64,000 nt of DNA, from contig JAKZHN010000021.1 of the NCBI GenBank assembly GCA_037179335.1, forward strand, positions 310,001 through 374,000, written 5' to 3'. A program made the position numbers and the translations under genes. The stretch is from Cyclaneusma minus (Eukaryota; Ascomycota; Leotiomycetes; Marthamycetales; Marthamycetaceae). Below, one piece after another: positions 11,840-21,570 of this stretch. The notes under the pieces are model-generated. The model was given only the letters and a program-made list of their open reading frames with translations. It ran no database searches and was not told the DNA's origin. Within the stretch, counting starts at the first letter, position 1. Each line of letters starts with the position of its first letter.

Positions 11840-12331
11840 ATGCCACCAGAACGCACCGGTCAATTTTCCAAGGCCAAGGCCTTCAAGCCTCCAACCGCCG
11901 CCAAGCCAGCCTCCAAAGCCTCCAAAGCTTCCAAAGCCTCCAGCTCCCGCAGAGACGCAACACCTCCCCGCGGCAACGCCAGAGAGTCCGCTGTTGAAGT
12001 CGACGACGACGATGACGACGAAGACAAGCCTCCTGCCATCCCGCCAATGCTGTTGACTCGCATTCTGCACGAGTGCTTCAAGCACGAAGATACGCGCATT
12101 AGCAAGGATTCGAATATCGTTGTGTCCAAGTATATTGAGATCTTTGCTAGAGAGGCGATTGCGAGGGCTAAGTTTGAGAGGGATCAGGTGGCAGATGGCG
12201 ATGGGATGGCTGTTGGGGAGGGCTTTTTGGAGGTAAGTTAGTTGATGCTGGAGTGGCTGAGCTGGCAGCTAATGCGCTTCTAGGTCGAGGATCTGGAGAA
12301 AGTCGCTCCTCAACTGCTGCTGGACTTCTGA
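11840..12331 (+). CDS. mhf2: CENP-X / MHF2 histone-fold protein, 146 aa
   Basis: Exon 1 is 11840-12232 and exon 2 is 12284-12331, with intron GTAAGT...TAG. The C-terminal half matches CENP-X (Stra13/MHF2): 'LLTRILHECFKHEDTRIS', then 'YIEIFAREAIARA' and, across the splice junction, 'FLEVEDLEKVAPQLLLDF', the classic family ending. Known role: it pairs with CENP-S/MHF1 in a histone-fold tetramer that binds DNA at kinetochores and activates FANCM-type helicases at stalled forks. The first 55 residues are a basic, low-complexity extension (a repeated KAS motif, about residues 20-35), followed by a run of seven or more Asp/Glu around residue 55-62. Such a tail is longer than in yeast Mhf2 and may contact DNA; that is inference. 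Placement of the short last exon is secured by the conserved ending. Confidence 0.9.
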
Positions 12332-14328
12332 GCTTGACACTCGCACGTCGGCGTATCGATTGTCGGCAGGCTTTTCATGACTGGTCATGAAGTGCTATAC
12401 ATGCCTTTGAAGCCTTGGAAGGAAGCTTCGCCCGGGTACCACACCGGACATTGTGGTTCATCATGAATGAACGGGACACATGAATAATGAGAACAAGCGG
12501 CCTTGCGATGGACCAGACGTCGGCCATGAGAAGGACACAACCGAGCAGGATTTAGCTGCAAGATGGGCTACCAAGACGTCATCCGTATGAGCAAGGGCCT
12601 GATTATAGGGCAACCTGCGAACGACAGAATACCGTCAGGTTTGAATGGGAAATCTCAGAAACGCTGTGCTCATGAATAGGCCATGTGGGTTCCAATGGTG
12701 AGTTGCTTGGCCCGTCGATTCCCGTTCCAGGGAAACCCTCCGACCTTCTCGGGCAGATCAGAGCAAGGTGAGGTTCCAGATCATATGGAGTGTTACCAGT
12801 TCGTCGAGGATCGTTTTGTGCATGAGCCGGCTGCAATTCGAAGAGTCTAGCATAATGAGAGCATGGGTTGCATATGCTACAAGTTCAAACCAACAGACCG
12901 AGTTGTCTTCTGATGCCCATTGCACATGAGATCAGTCGAGGACTTGTTACTGATTCGATGACCAGCTTCAAAGAGACCACTGAAAACCTGCCAGAGACAA
13001 TGATGGAACTACTCTGGTGGAAAACAACTACCTATGTAGGTTGTATCATTCACACAGTCGCTTCTCTCAGACCGAAATTGTCTGGAATCCGTCTGTCAAA
13101 ATGGACTGATCCCAGTTCCTAGTAGTAGAGACTATTCCTATCAAAACCTTGTCATTTTCAATTTCTTGTCTTCTCTGAATTCTGCAACTTTTGCAATTCG
13201 ACATCTGATGATCCGAGACGCGAGCAAGCACTTTGCTACAAGCAGCCCCCAATTCTTCAAAGCCACACACATGCGAAAAATCCTCCCTCGAAATTTTATA
13301 CCCGCCATTCCATATTTCCTAATCCTTCAAGGCTTTTCCGAGGTCTGAATGTCGTTCGTTTTGCGTTAAGGCTGGACAGGTAAGCTTAAACCACAGCATG
13401 TCGGCGGTTGGCGATCTAAGATCTGAAACTCCCGAAACCCACCGCGCTTCATATCATGCTTCAGCACATCAACCCCAAACCCCAGATCCAGATATGTTCA
13501 TCCCGTTATAGTCCGGACTCTGACACTCCCGGGCATGGCCTCGACCCTGTGCGACCGCATGGGCCTAAATCATGAGTCCGTGGCCATCTGTGGGCGCCCT
13601 TGCGAGCAATCGGCTGTACGCCCTCGGGACAGCTTCAACGAGGCGCTGCCAACGACTGGCCCCGTCAAGGGAGGATGCCTCAGAATACTCTCGGGTACTC
13701 TGCAATGGCCTTTCCAGCTATTTTGAGCTCGGCGGCAAGCTTTTCTTGTCAAATATTGATTGATTTCATGGCAAATCGGACGGCTAGGTACTGTTTCGGT
13801 GTAACATTTTCTCCTTTTGGCATCTATCAAACCCTGAATATCGAAGATCTCGAAAGGCTGAGACTGATCCCGGCTGTACTCAATCTTCCTGCTCGGCTTA
13901 GACCTTGAACGAAACACGTTTTGACGGAAAGGCACAGTCCAGCCTGCCATCGAGCGTGTAATTCTCCTTTGCCACTGGTTACAGTCGAGGCGGTGCTGAT
14001 ACAGGAGTGCTGCGGCTCGAGTCGAGGTTTGAAGATCCGGAGATCATTCAGAGAGGGCGAAAGCTTCGGAATCTTATTTATGCCTCTGCGTTTCCCCAGA
14101 TCCACTTTACATTTCACTACTTATCATCAAGCTTTCCCCAGATCTCACAGTCTTCTCCTCGTCTCTTACTATCTACTCTGTCTCGTTTGTTCTACGATAC
14201 CTCCTTTCTTTCCATTCTTACCTTCCACTTAATCGGCTGGAACGATACTTGAGCGCGAGTCGCCTTTGATATACCACATTCCTTCTTTTAATTCCAAGAG
14301 CCGGCTTCTCTCTTCAAAATCAGCAAAC
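12332..14328. other. Gene-free region of about 2 kb
   Basis: Several short frames are present but none has a domain, a consistent codon pattern or splice support. The last 250 bp (about 14080-14328) is rich in T and C, as in strong fungal promoters and 5' leaders, and belongs to the next gene. Confidence 0.5.
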
Positions 14329-15112
14329 ATGCAGTATACTAGCATTCTCCTCTCCGCCGCTACGGTCGGCAGCGCTCTTGGTAAGTCCAGTGTCTTGCAT
14401 TTCCTCAAACTTGAGATATCTCCATCTACACCGATACTAACTAATCACAGCCGCCTCCTCTGTCACAACCCACGTCGTTAACGTCGGAGGCAATGGAACC
14501 CTCACATTCTCCCCCGACAACCTCAAAGCCAACGTAGGCGACATGGTCCAGTTCCAATTCAACCCCAAGAACCACACCGTGACGCAGTCAAACTTCGACA
14601 ACCCCTGCGAGCCCATCTCGCTCCACGACAACAGCGTGCCCGGTATCTACTCCGGCTTCATGCCCGTCTCCGACTCCGACACCTCGGCTCCCACCTACAC
14701 CATCCTCATCAACAGCACCACCCCCACCTGGCTCTACTGTTCGCAAGGCAAGCATTGCCAGGCCGGTATGGTCATGGTGATCAACGAGAAGTAAGTCCCC
14801 TATTACACATTTACACTATCTTGTCACACAAGCCCTATTCTAACAATTCTTCACAGCACTTCCGCAAACTCCACCCGCTCTCTCGCCAACTTCCAAGCCG
14901 CCGCCGCTAAAGCAACCCAGAACCTTGCTCCTTCGGGCGATGCCACCAACGGCACCACCGGCACAGCCACTGCCTCCGGCTCCAGCACATCCAGCTCGTC
15001 CAGCAGCTCGTCCAGCTCCAGCAGCGGCGCCAGCAGTGCTGCCAGCTCCTACAAAGTATCTGGACTTCTCCTGGGCGGTCTGTTTGCCGCTGGCATGGCT
15101 TTCTTGGCATAG
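14329..15112 (+). CDS. Cupredoxin-like extracellular serine-rich protein, probably GPI-anchored, 215 aa
   Basis: Three exons: 14329-14380, 14451-14790 and 14857-15112, all with GTAAGT donors and CAG acceptors. The N-terminus is a signal peptide (MQYTSILLSAATVGSALA). Residues about 20-130 form a plastocyanin-like cupredoxin fold of the type found in fungal extracellular serine-rich proteins: 'VGDMVQFQFNPKNHTVTQS', then FDNPCEP and later 'WLYCSQGKHCQAGMVMVIN'. The His of NHTV, the Cys of WLYC and the His of GKHC are candidate copper ligands. The usual Met position also appears occupied (GMVMV). Residues about 160-190 are nearly all Ser/Thr/Ala/Gly, probably O-glycosylated. The protein ends in a hydrophobic segment suited to GPI attachment. 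Location: cell wall or outer plasma membrane. Enzymatic activity is not established for this family. Confidence 0.9.
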
Positions 15113-17258
15113 AGAATATAGATATGGCATTTGACGAGTATGATGGAAACGGTAAATTGGAATATAGGCTTATTGGGACGAATGGACTACTGTAATCCTA
15201 GAAGGGCTTTCTGGAGTTCTCGTTTTTACTGCTTTTGCATCTATGGCTGCGCTTGAGGATATGATGGTTGGAAACGAATTTATGCATTTTTGGTTTCTAT
15301 TCTCCCTCGCCGCATTGTCGTTGCTACGAATCTTCGGCTTGGAGAAATCATATGCGCCTAAATGAAAAAGACCTGGCACTTTTACTACCTAGTTACGTAG
15401 TCTTTCAAAAATCCAAAAAGATCCATCGTCATCAAGCCAGCGCCATGAAAGATGACTACCTAGGAAAAGACGATTCCTACCAGATAGGAAAGTGTGCAAG
15501 ATTTCCCATCTTTCGTAGTATTACTACCACCCTGTTCCAATACAAGCGTACACAACATCGTCGAAGCCCAAAGCCGCTCGCTTCTCAGTTCCTACAAACC
15601 ATCCACCACCAACGGCTCCTCCTCACCATTCCAAACCATCTCATCGTCGGCGTCGTAAAAGAATTGGAGACATCTAATCCTGACCGCTCAGCCAGACCAC
15701 GCTACGCCATATGACAAGGAGGTAGCCTATGAAATATGAAATCAGAATAACTTGGCAGTCATGCTCCGCTCAACAAGCGGCAAGCACATTACCTACGAAA
15801 GGTTGTACAAGCCCATGGCGAAGACGCAGTTGTGTTAGCTACCTACATTGCAGTTTCCCAACGCTCCCTAAAATCCCAAACCTGTCGAGAAACCGAAGAG
15901 ATGTCTGGGAGAAGGGCCCGCAATATCATGGAAACGCAAGACCGCTTCCTCCCAACCAAATCGCCAACACCCATCCAGTGACATCTCCTTGGGCGTTTTC
16001 GAACTCATCGTCAAGGTTACTAAAAGTTTAAAGCACAAGATAACGGTCAGCAAACCGGGACCATACAGGGGACATATAGCCAGGACATTTGTGATGAATA
16101 TCTCATGAGTCATACTCCACCGGAGGTGAGGAGGAGTCGTGGCTTCGAAGAGAGGAAATGGTAGTAAACGTATTGTACGAACAGGACGACAGCGATATCC
16201 CACCCGAGGTGATAGCGGAATGTAATCTCCTATGTGCTATGGGAATCTGCATCTCCTTTATTGGATTCAAGCTGTAGACTCATAGTTTGTTCTGGCAAGT
16301 CTGAAAAAATAGTTAACAGGATGACACAGAGACAAGAGGGAAAGAGAAGGGGGAGAAGCGGCAAAACTTCTAAGTTCTAATGGATAGCCAGGTTGACTTG
16401 GAACCGTCGGGGGGAGATGGTGCGACTGCGAAAGCGGGCGATGCGAGGAGGGAGATGGGGGGGAGGAGGGAGAAGATGAGCACCGGCCTGCATTGCGAAG
16501 TGGAAAAAGACTAAAGTGAGATCTCGTGGGTAAGAATGGAGACGGTGGATTTGGGCTGGGGAACTGCTTTTAAGAGCCTGGAGTATAGTGCCGAAGAAAA
16601 TGGGAATGCGGTCGGAGATATCCGTGGACTGTGTTCAATGTCGAGGGTCATCTGGGGTCATCTGGGGTCTTCCAAATAACTTGAGTTGTATGAAATAACT
16701 CGATGATTTCAAAGCACTCTGAGAATTCCAAGAGACTGCGACGTTCCAAAGGACATGATATTCCCAGTATCTGGGATATTTCTGATACTTGGGGGACTAT
16801 CAGCCGCGCCCAGACTTCATTTCCTCCCCTGTAGGCCTCGTAAGTAAGTTGGAAACAACCTGCCACCAGAGAAGTTTATGCTTTTGCGTTTTCGTACTCG
16901 GTCTGTGGTGGTGGGCGCTGGCAGGGCTGTGGTTCAACATGATCACAAAGGCCCTTGCTCATGAAACCCAGTCTCCTCCGTCAGGCATACCTATTTCCAG
17001 AGAGCAACGCTGCCAGTGTTCAGTACAAGCCAGAGCACGAACAATACCACGAATCACATCCAACACAACTTGCAGAGAGTCACAAGATGCCATCACAAGA
17101 AGCCACAAATGGGGACAGGGCAAGTTTGTGCTTGAAATCGTGATTTTGCTCCTGATTCACGGCCTTTTCAACCGGTACGTGACATGCCCCAGTAAAAAGT
17201 CCCGTACCATAAAGCAAGCCCAAATCTGAATCCCAGCAAAACGCAATAGACCACCGCT
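15113..17258. other. Gene-free region of about 2.1 kb
   Basis: Frames of 70-150 codons occur but begin without a good ATG or show no family resemblance. A short direct repeat of TCATCTGGGG lies near 16648-16667. The part next to 17259 is the 3' untranslated region of RPS5. Confidence 0.45.
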
Positions 17259-18160
17259 CTACCTGTTGCTCTTGGCCACACGCTCCAACTCGTCCTTCTT
17301 CTTGATCGCGTAGGAGTTGCTGCTTCCCTTGGCAGCGTTGATCAGCTCTTCGGCGAGGCACTCAGCGACGGACTTGACGTTGCGGAAGGCGGCCTCACGG
17401 GCACCGATGGTGAGGAGAGCGATGGCCTGGTTGACACGGCGGAGAGGAGACACATCGACGGCTTGACGGCGGACGGTACCAGCGGATCCGATACGGGTGC
17501 TGTCTTCGCGGGGACCGCAGTTGACGATGGCGTCAACGGCAACCTGGATGGGGTTCTGGTCGGTCATGATGTGGATCTGTAGGCCAAGTATTAGCGTCTG
17601 CGCGTCTGCGCTTGAATTATTCGTAAAGTAGGTTTCCACATACGATCTCGAAGGCGTGGGCAACGATGCGGACAGCCATGAGCTTCTTTCCGTTGTTGCG
17701 GCCGTTCATCATGAGCGAGTTGGTGAGACGCTCAATGATGGGGCATTGTGCCTTGCGGAAACGCTTCTGGGCGAAGCGGCCAGCGGAGTGGGAAATGTAG
17801 ACGGGGGAGCGGATCTGGATGTAGTCGCTGTCGAGAACAGTTAGCCAGTCGTTCGTGCCTGAAGATGTTCGTCGGCTGAATTCCTCTGCGTCCAGGATCG
17901 TGGCTGCATTTGCGCTCGTTGCTGCATGTTGCGATGCGGCCATGCGAGCAATTCTCCTCCAGCCACGACCCAGCGCATCCTCCTTCAACGGCGAGTGTAT
18001 TCGAATCTGCTTACGTCAAAGAGATGTCGCGGATCTCGACATCCTCGTAGGACCACTTGTTGAACAGCTTGATGGTGCCAATGTTCTCCACGACCTCCTT
18101 GGGCAGGGCCTGCGAGAGGTAGCTGGAGGTCTCGACCTCAACTTCGCCGTTGTCAGACAT
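17259..18160 (-). CDS. rps5: 40S ribosomal protein S5 (uS7), 215 aa
   Basis: Exons on the minus strand are 18160-18015, 17827-17644 and 17576-17259, with donors GTAAGC and GTATGT. The joined product of about 215 residues is a full uS7 protein: 'IKLFNKWSYEDVEIRDISL', 'YIQIRSPVYISHSAGRFAQ', 'QCPIIERLTNSLMMNGRNN', 'AFEIIHIMTDQNPIQV' and the C-terminus 'YAIKKKDELERVAKSNR'. It is a component of the head of the small ribosomal subunit at the mRNA exit channel. I chose the ATG at 18160 (MSDNGEVEVE) over an upstream in-frame ATG at 18193, because the family starts with a short acidic N-terminus. It is transcribed divergently from RPS25. Confidence 0.97.
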
Positions 18161-18459
18161 GATTGCGGTTGTCTGGCGAGGGGATTGCGACACTGGAGAG
18201 CTTCGAAATGCTGTTCCAAGAGTGTCGTTGGCGCGTCGTGGAAATTAGTGGGTTGTCGGAGTCGATTCGTCAGTTCTGCTAGTGGCTCCTAGGAACCCTA
18301 AGGGCTTCGCTGCGCACGTCACCTGACAAAATTTTTGGCGGCTGCTGCCTCACACTTCAGGCTCACACACAATCGCTTCAAGAAATTCAGATCGCGTTAT
18401 CGCCCCCTCCAACCTCCAACTCCACGACATCCACCAAATTACGAACGACAGTCGACAAC
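18161..18459. promoter_or_regulatory. Bidirectional ribosomal protein promoter (RPS5/RPS25)
   Basis: Only 299 bp separates the two start codons. An AACCCTAA word at 18294-18301 matches the telomere-repeat-like site that Tbf1-type factors bind at ribosomal protein promoters in several ascomycetes. A CACGTCACCTGAC stretch follows at about 18314-18326. The head-to-head layout suggests coordinated expression of the two proteins; factor identity is inference. Confidence 0.6.
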
Positions 18460-18897
18460 ATGGCTGCCGCAGGAGGTTCCAAGCCCAAGGCTAAGAAGAA
18501 GTGGTCCAAGGGAAAGGGTGAGTTTCTTGCGATGCCCTTGATGGTGACGCTCTCGATGCGCTCCTCGCCGCAGACTGGAGGCTGACCGCGCAATCCTCGA
18601 CTACAGTTAAGGACAAGGCCCAGCACGCCGTCATCCTCGACAAGAACACCTCCGACAAGCTCTACAAGGATGTCCAGTCGTACCGCCTCATCACCGTCGC
18701 CACCCTCGTCGACCGTCTGAAGATCAACGGCTCGCTCGCACGGAAAGCCCTCATCGACCTCGAGGAGAAGGGCCAGATCAAGAAGGTCGTTTCGCACAGC
18801 AAGTTGAACATCTACAGTACGTGACGACTACGCACAACCACCTCGAGGACCGCAGACTAACAGATTTGCAGCTCGCGCGGTCACTGCTCAGGAATAG
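18460..18897 (+). CDS. rps25: 40S ribosomal protein S25 (eS25), 97 aa
   Basis: Exons 18460-18517, 18607-18816 and 18872-18897 join in frame. The product starts with a Lys-rich tail (MAAAGGSKPKAKKKWSKGK), followed by the winged-helix eS25 core: 'LYKDVQSYRLITVATLVDR', 'LKINGSLARKALIDLEEKG' and 'IKKVVSHSKLNIYTRA'. Length of about 97 residues is normal. eS25 sits in the small-subunit head near the E site. The last exon encodes only eight residues and the stop; it is fixed by the family's typical ending. Confidence 0.97.
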
Positions 18898-19403
18898 AGG
18901 AGTCCCCAGGGATCATTCACGATGTTATGGTCGGTCAAAACCAACGGGAGTGATGCGGATGGAAGATATGGCATAGTCTAGTGCCACAGCCTGCGGGCTT
19001 TTGGTCTTTCGATACGGTCTAGCATTCGCGGAATACATGGAGCTGTTCAAACCATCTGCTGCGACATTCGGGTGTCGATGATTCCAATTGAGTGTTGCGT
19101 GAATGGATAGGCATCAGCGCATAGAAGCAGCATCAATGCAGCAAAGTGTCAACTCCAGAGCAGCAGAACTCGGTGCCATCCTCACTGTGCATTACCATCC
19201 ATTTGTGCCCTTTCACCCTTGTAGTCACGAATAATTTCTAGCGCAAGAGACGGCATTCCAGAGGAAAGTGCATCTGGCCACACCCCAAGCCGAGGCCCAG
19301 AACCATAGTCCCAAATCCAGTTAGCCAACGAGCTCGAGTACTCCGAAGCTCTCGTCTTCCCACCTGTCACCTCAGACTTCACTATCAACAACCCTTTTTC
19401 ACA
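18898..19403. other. Intergenic region between RPS25 and the MAPR gene
   Basis: About 500 bp covering the RPS25 3' end and the promoter of the next gene. No additional gene or repeat is seen. Confidence 0.5.
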
Positions 19404-20271
19404 ATGTCAGAGGTTCGCCAAAGGAAAACGAATACATCGGACGATCCCGTCCCTATAGTTCGCAGGAGCACCGGAGCTTCGACGAAACGTAGCGCATTCT
19501 CCCTCATCGAGTTCGCACGCCTAATAGTCTTCCTCTTCCTCTCATCCTGCGTGCTCAGCTGGCTAGTAACACGCAAAGACTTCTTCTGGGGCCACCGACC
19601 TTCTTACACCCGTCTCGATGTGTGGAAATCATGGATGGTGTGTTTCTATTTCTCTAATTGTCTTCCCAATCAAGTCTCAACTGCATCTACTGCCATCCCT
19701 GGCCTCTAATTCCACCAACCCTTAAATCCGCGAGTTCACCCTCACTAACACTCAATCTAAACAGTCTGGACCCATGCAGCTCACTGAAGCCGAGCTGAAA
19801 AAATACGACGGGACGAACCCCGACCTTCCCCTTTACCTCGCCATCAACGGCACCATCTTCGACGTCAGCAACGGCCGCAACTTCTACGGCCCCGGCAAAA
19901 CCTACGGCCACTTCTCCGGCGTCGAAGGCAACCGGGCCTGGGTAACAACCTGTTTCGACGAAGCCCACATCACGCCCGACCTCCGCGGCGTAGAAGCCAT
20001 GTTCATGCCCGGCGACGACCCCGAGATCGACAGCACGTATACCTCGGGCGAGCTGAAGGCGTTGAAGGAGCAGGAGAGGAGGTTTGCGAAGAAAAAGGCG
20101 AACGAGCAGCTAAAGCATTGGGTCGAGTTTTTTGGTAACAGTCCGAAGTATACGAAGGTGGGGACGGTTAAGAGGCCGGCGGGTTGGTTGGAGAAGATGC
20201 CGGAGCCGCCGCCGTTGTGTGAGAAGGCGCTGGGGATGAGGCCTGTGAGGAAGGCTAAGGGGGCTGTGTAG
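19404..20271 (+). CDS. Cytochrome b5-like heme-binding (MAPR/Dap1-type) membrane protein, 246 aa
   Basis: Exon 1 is 19404-19637 and exon 2 is 19765-20271 (intron GTGTGT...CAG, phase 0). Residues about 30-56 form one hydrophobic segment ('LIEFARLIVFLFLSSCVLSW'), giving a single N-terminal membrane anchor. Residues about 80-180 match the membrane-associated progesterone receptor (MAPR) subgroup of cytochrome b5 domains: 'LTEAELKKYDG', 'LYLAINGTIFDVSNGRNFYG', then 'YGHFSGVEGNRAW'. The Tyr pair in the fold (Y of FYGPG and Y of KTYGHF) is the heme-contacting feature of the family. The C-terminus is charged and predicted soluble. Known relatives bind heme and support P450 enzymes of sterol synthesis in the ER. 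Role here is inferred from family. Confidence 0.92.
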
Positions 20272-20479
20272 GAGGTGGTGGAGATGTGTGTGGTATGGGT
20301 CAGGGGAGTCACCGGGGGAGTCATTCCTCGGATATAGCAATATGTCTCGAAAAGCCATTAGAAATGGTGCTATACTGAGAGAGCTGCTACATGTAGCTAT
20401 TCCAACACGTGGGTGTCATCACCATTGACCCTTCAGAAATGTGACAGACAACTGCTTCACCATTGGCCAATACCAGGTA

Positions 20480-20791
20480 ATTGAGGGTATTGAAACCGCC
20501 TCTCCTACCCCTTCTTAGGAGAGAGGGCGTCAGCAACTAAGGGTATTTTCTTCAACCTTTGGAACCGCTAAGCCTTGTGGGGGCAAGAGAATTGGCTGCG
20601 ATTTGCCCGAATTAAATGATAGAAATTTAATTTGATCTCTTATATCCCACAATATGTCCACTTGGTTATTAAATAAGGTCTTTTGGCTACCAAATAAGGA
20701 ATTTCAAAAGTTAAAGAAAATACCTTTAGTCGCTGACACCCTCTTTCCTCGGAAAGGTGCGGGGAGGAAAGGCGGTTTCAATACCCTCAAT
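20480..20791. mobile_element. Tc1/mariner-like MITE, 312 bp, TA target duplication
   Basis: The ends are near-perfect inverted repeats: ATTGAGGGTATTGAAACCGC begins the element and its reverse complement ends it. The inverted match continues, with few mismatches, for about 75 bp on each side (GGCGTCAGC...AAGGGTATTTTC against its complement). TA flanks the element on both sides (20478-20479 and 20792-20793), the target signature of Tc1/mariner elements. The interior is AT-rich and encodes nothing, so it is a non-autonomous copy moved by a transposase elsewhere. It lies just after the MAPR gene. Confidence 0.9.
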
Positions 20792-20912
20792 TAGTTGCAA
20801 TTGCTCAGTGGCCGACGATTGCCTTCGGGAATTCGGGCCGGAGATGTCGGTATCTTCCTTGGGTGTTCACGGAAGTCTTACTCAAGTTACTTTTAAGTAA
20901 ACATAGTTCCTG

Positions 20913-21093
20913 TGACGGGCCGACCTTCGGAAGGTCCGGAACGCTTAATAAGTGTAGACAGCCAAGCTATCCACGTTGTGAATATCTTGTTAGCCTTTTG
21001 GCTAGATGGCCTAACGATAAAGCTGTCGTCCGTTACTAGTCCTCGGAGCGTGTGTCCGCACGAGGGCCGGGGTTTGAACCCCGGCGCCGTCAC
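20913..21093 (+). mobile_element. Small transposed element, SINE-like or short TIR element
   Basis: An identical 8-bp word, AGTTCCTG, flanks the element at 20905-20912 and 21094-21101, consistent with a target duplication. Inside, the ends are short inverted repeats (TGTGACGG and CCGTCACA, counting bases shared with the flank). A B-box-like GGTTTGAACC (21071-21080) sits in a GC-rich hairpin resembling a tRNA T-arm, and an imperfect A-box-like TGGCTAGATGG lies at 20999-21009. The two boxes are about 60 bp apart, as in Pol III genes. A full tRNA cloverleaf cannot be drawn. It could be a tRNA-derived SINE without a tail or a tiny DNA transposon. Confidence 0.5.
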
Positions 21094-21411
21094 AGTTCCT
21101 GGAAGTCTGGAACTTGATGGGAGTAAGGCTTATTGGAACTTTTTTCCGTTGGAGCTTCATATGTCGAAGAAAACGAAATATATATGTAAGCCTCTGACCC
21201 ATCTCAGATAGAAAAGCCATCCATCCCACCCATTTCGATTCAGATCCTAGGACTTCCCATCCCAAGTCCAATCTACTCTACGAGAAACCGCATCCCAACT
21301 CGACCGCACATCTCTCGCAAATACACCTCTCCTCTGTCTATCCAGAATCTTCGGAATTCTCTAACTCCAACAAACGCCCCGCATCAATCCGCTCAATCCA
21401 AATCCTCGACC

Positions 21412-21570
21412 ATGAGATCTCTCCTTCTTCTCGCCCTGGGCCTCGCCACAGCCGTCCTCGGCGTCCCCCAGCCCCAGGCGGATTACGTGGTCAAAGTTTA
21501 CGAAAGAGACGACTGTCCCCCCCCATACCTCCAGCCTCAATGCAGCGCAGCCATTTGTCAGAACTGCTGA
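21412..21570 (+). CDS. Small secreted cysteine-containing peptide, 52 aa
   Basis: A short frame starting at the ATG at 21412 (context CGACCATGAG) encodes 52 residues. The first 17 or so are a clear signal peptide (MRSLLLLALGLATAVLG). The mature part is about 33 residues and contains four Cys in the pattern C-x8-C-x4-C-x2-C, with a Pro-rich segment (DDCPPPYLQPQC). Four Cys would allow two disulfides. The frame has a GC-rich third position like neighbouring real genes, and a CT-rich leader precedes it. I recognise no family. It could be an effector-like or antimicrobial secreted peptide, or a signalling peptide; that is inference. A downstream intron extending the protein cannot be excluded. 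Confidence 0.6.
   Translation: MRSLLLLALGLATAVLGVPQPQADYVVKVYERDDCPPPYLQPQCSAAICQNC

Noticed and set aside
16789..17229. 146-codon plus-strand frame next to RPS5
   Set aside because: It starts without ATG and is composed of unrelated-looking sequence in the 3' region of RPS5.
20950..21093. A complete tRNA at the B-box near 21075
   Set aside because: No matching acceptor stem or anticodon arm can be drawn; only a T-arm-like hairpin and an imperfect A box are present.
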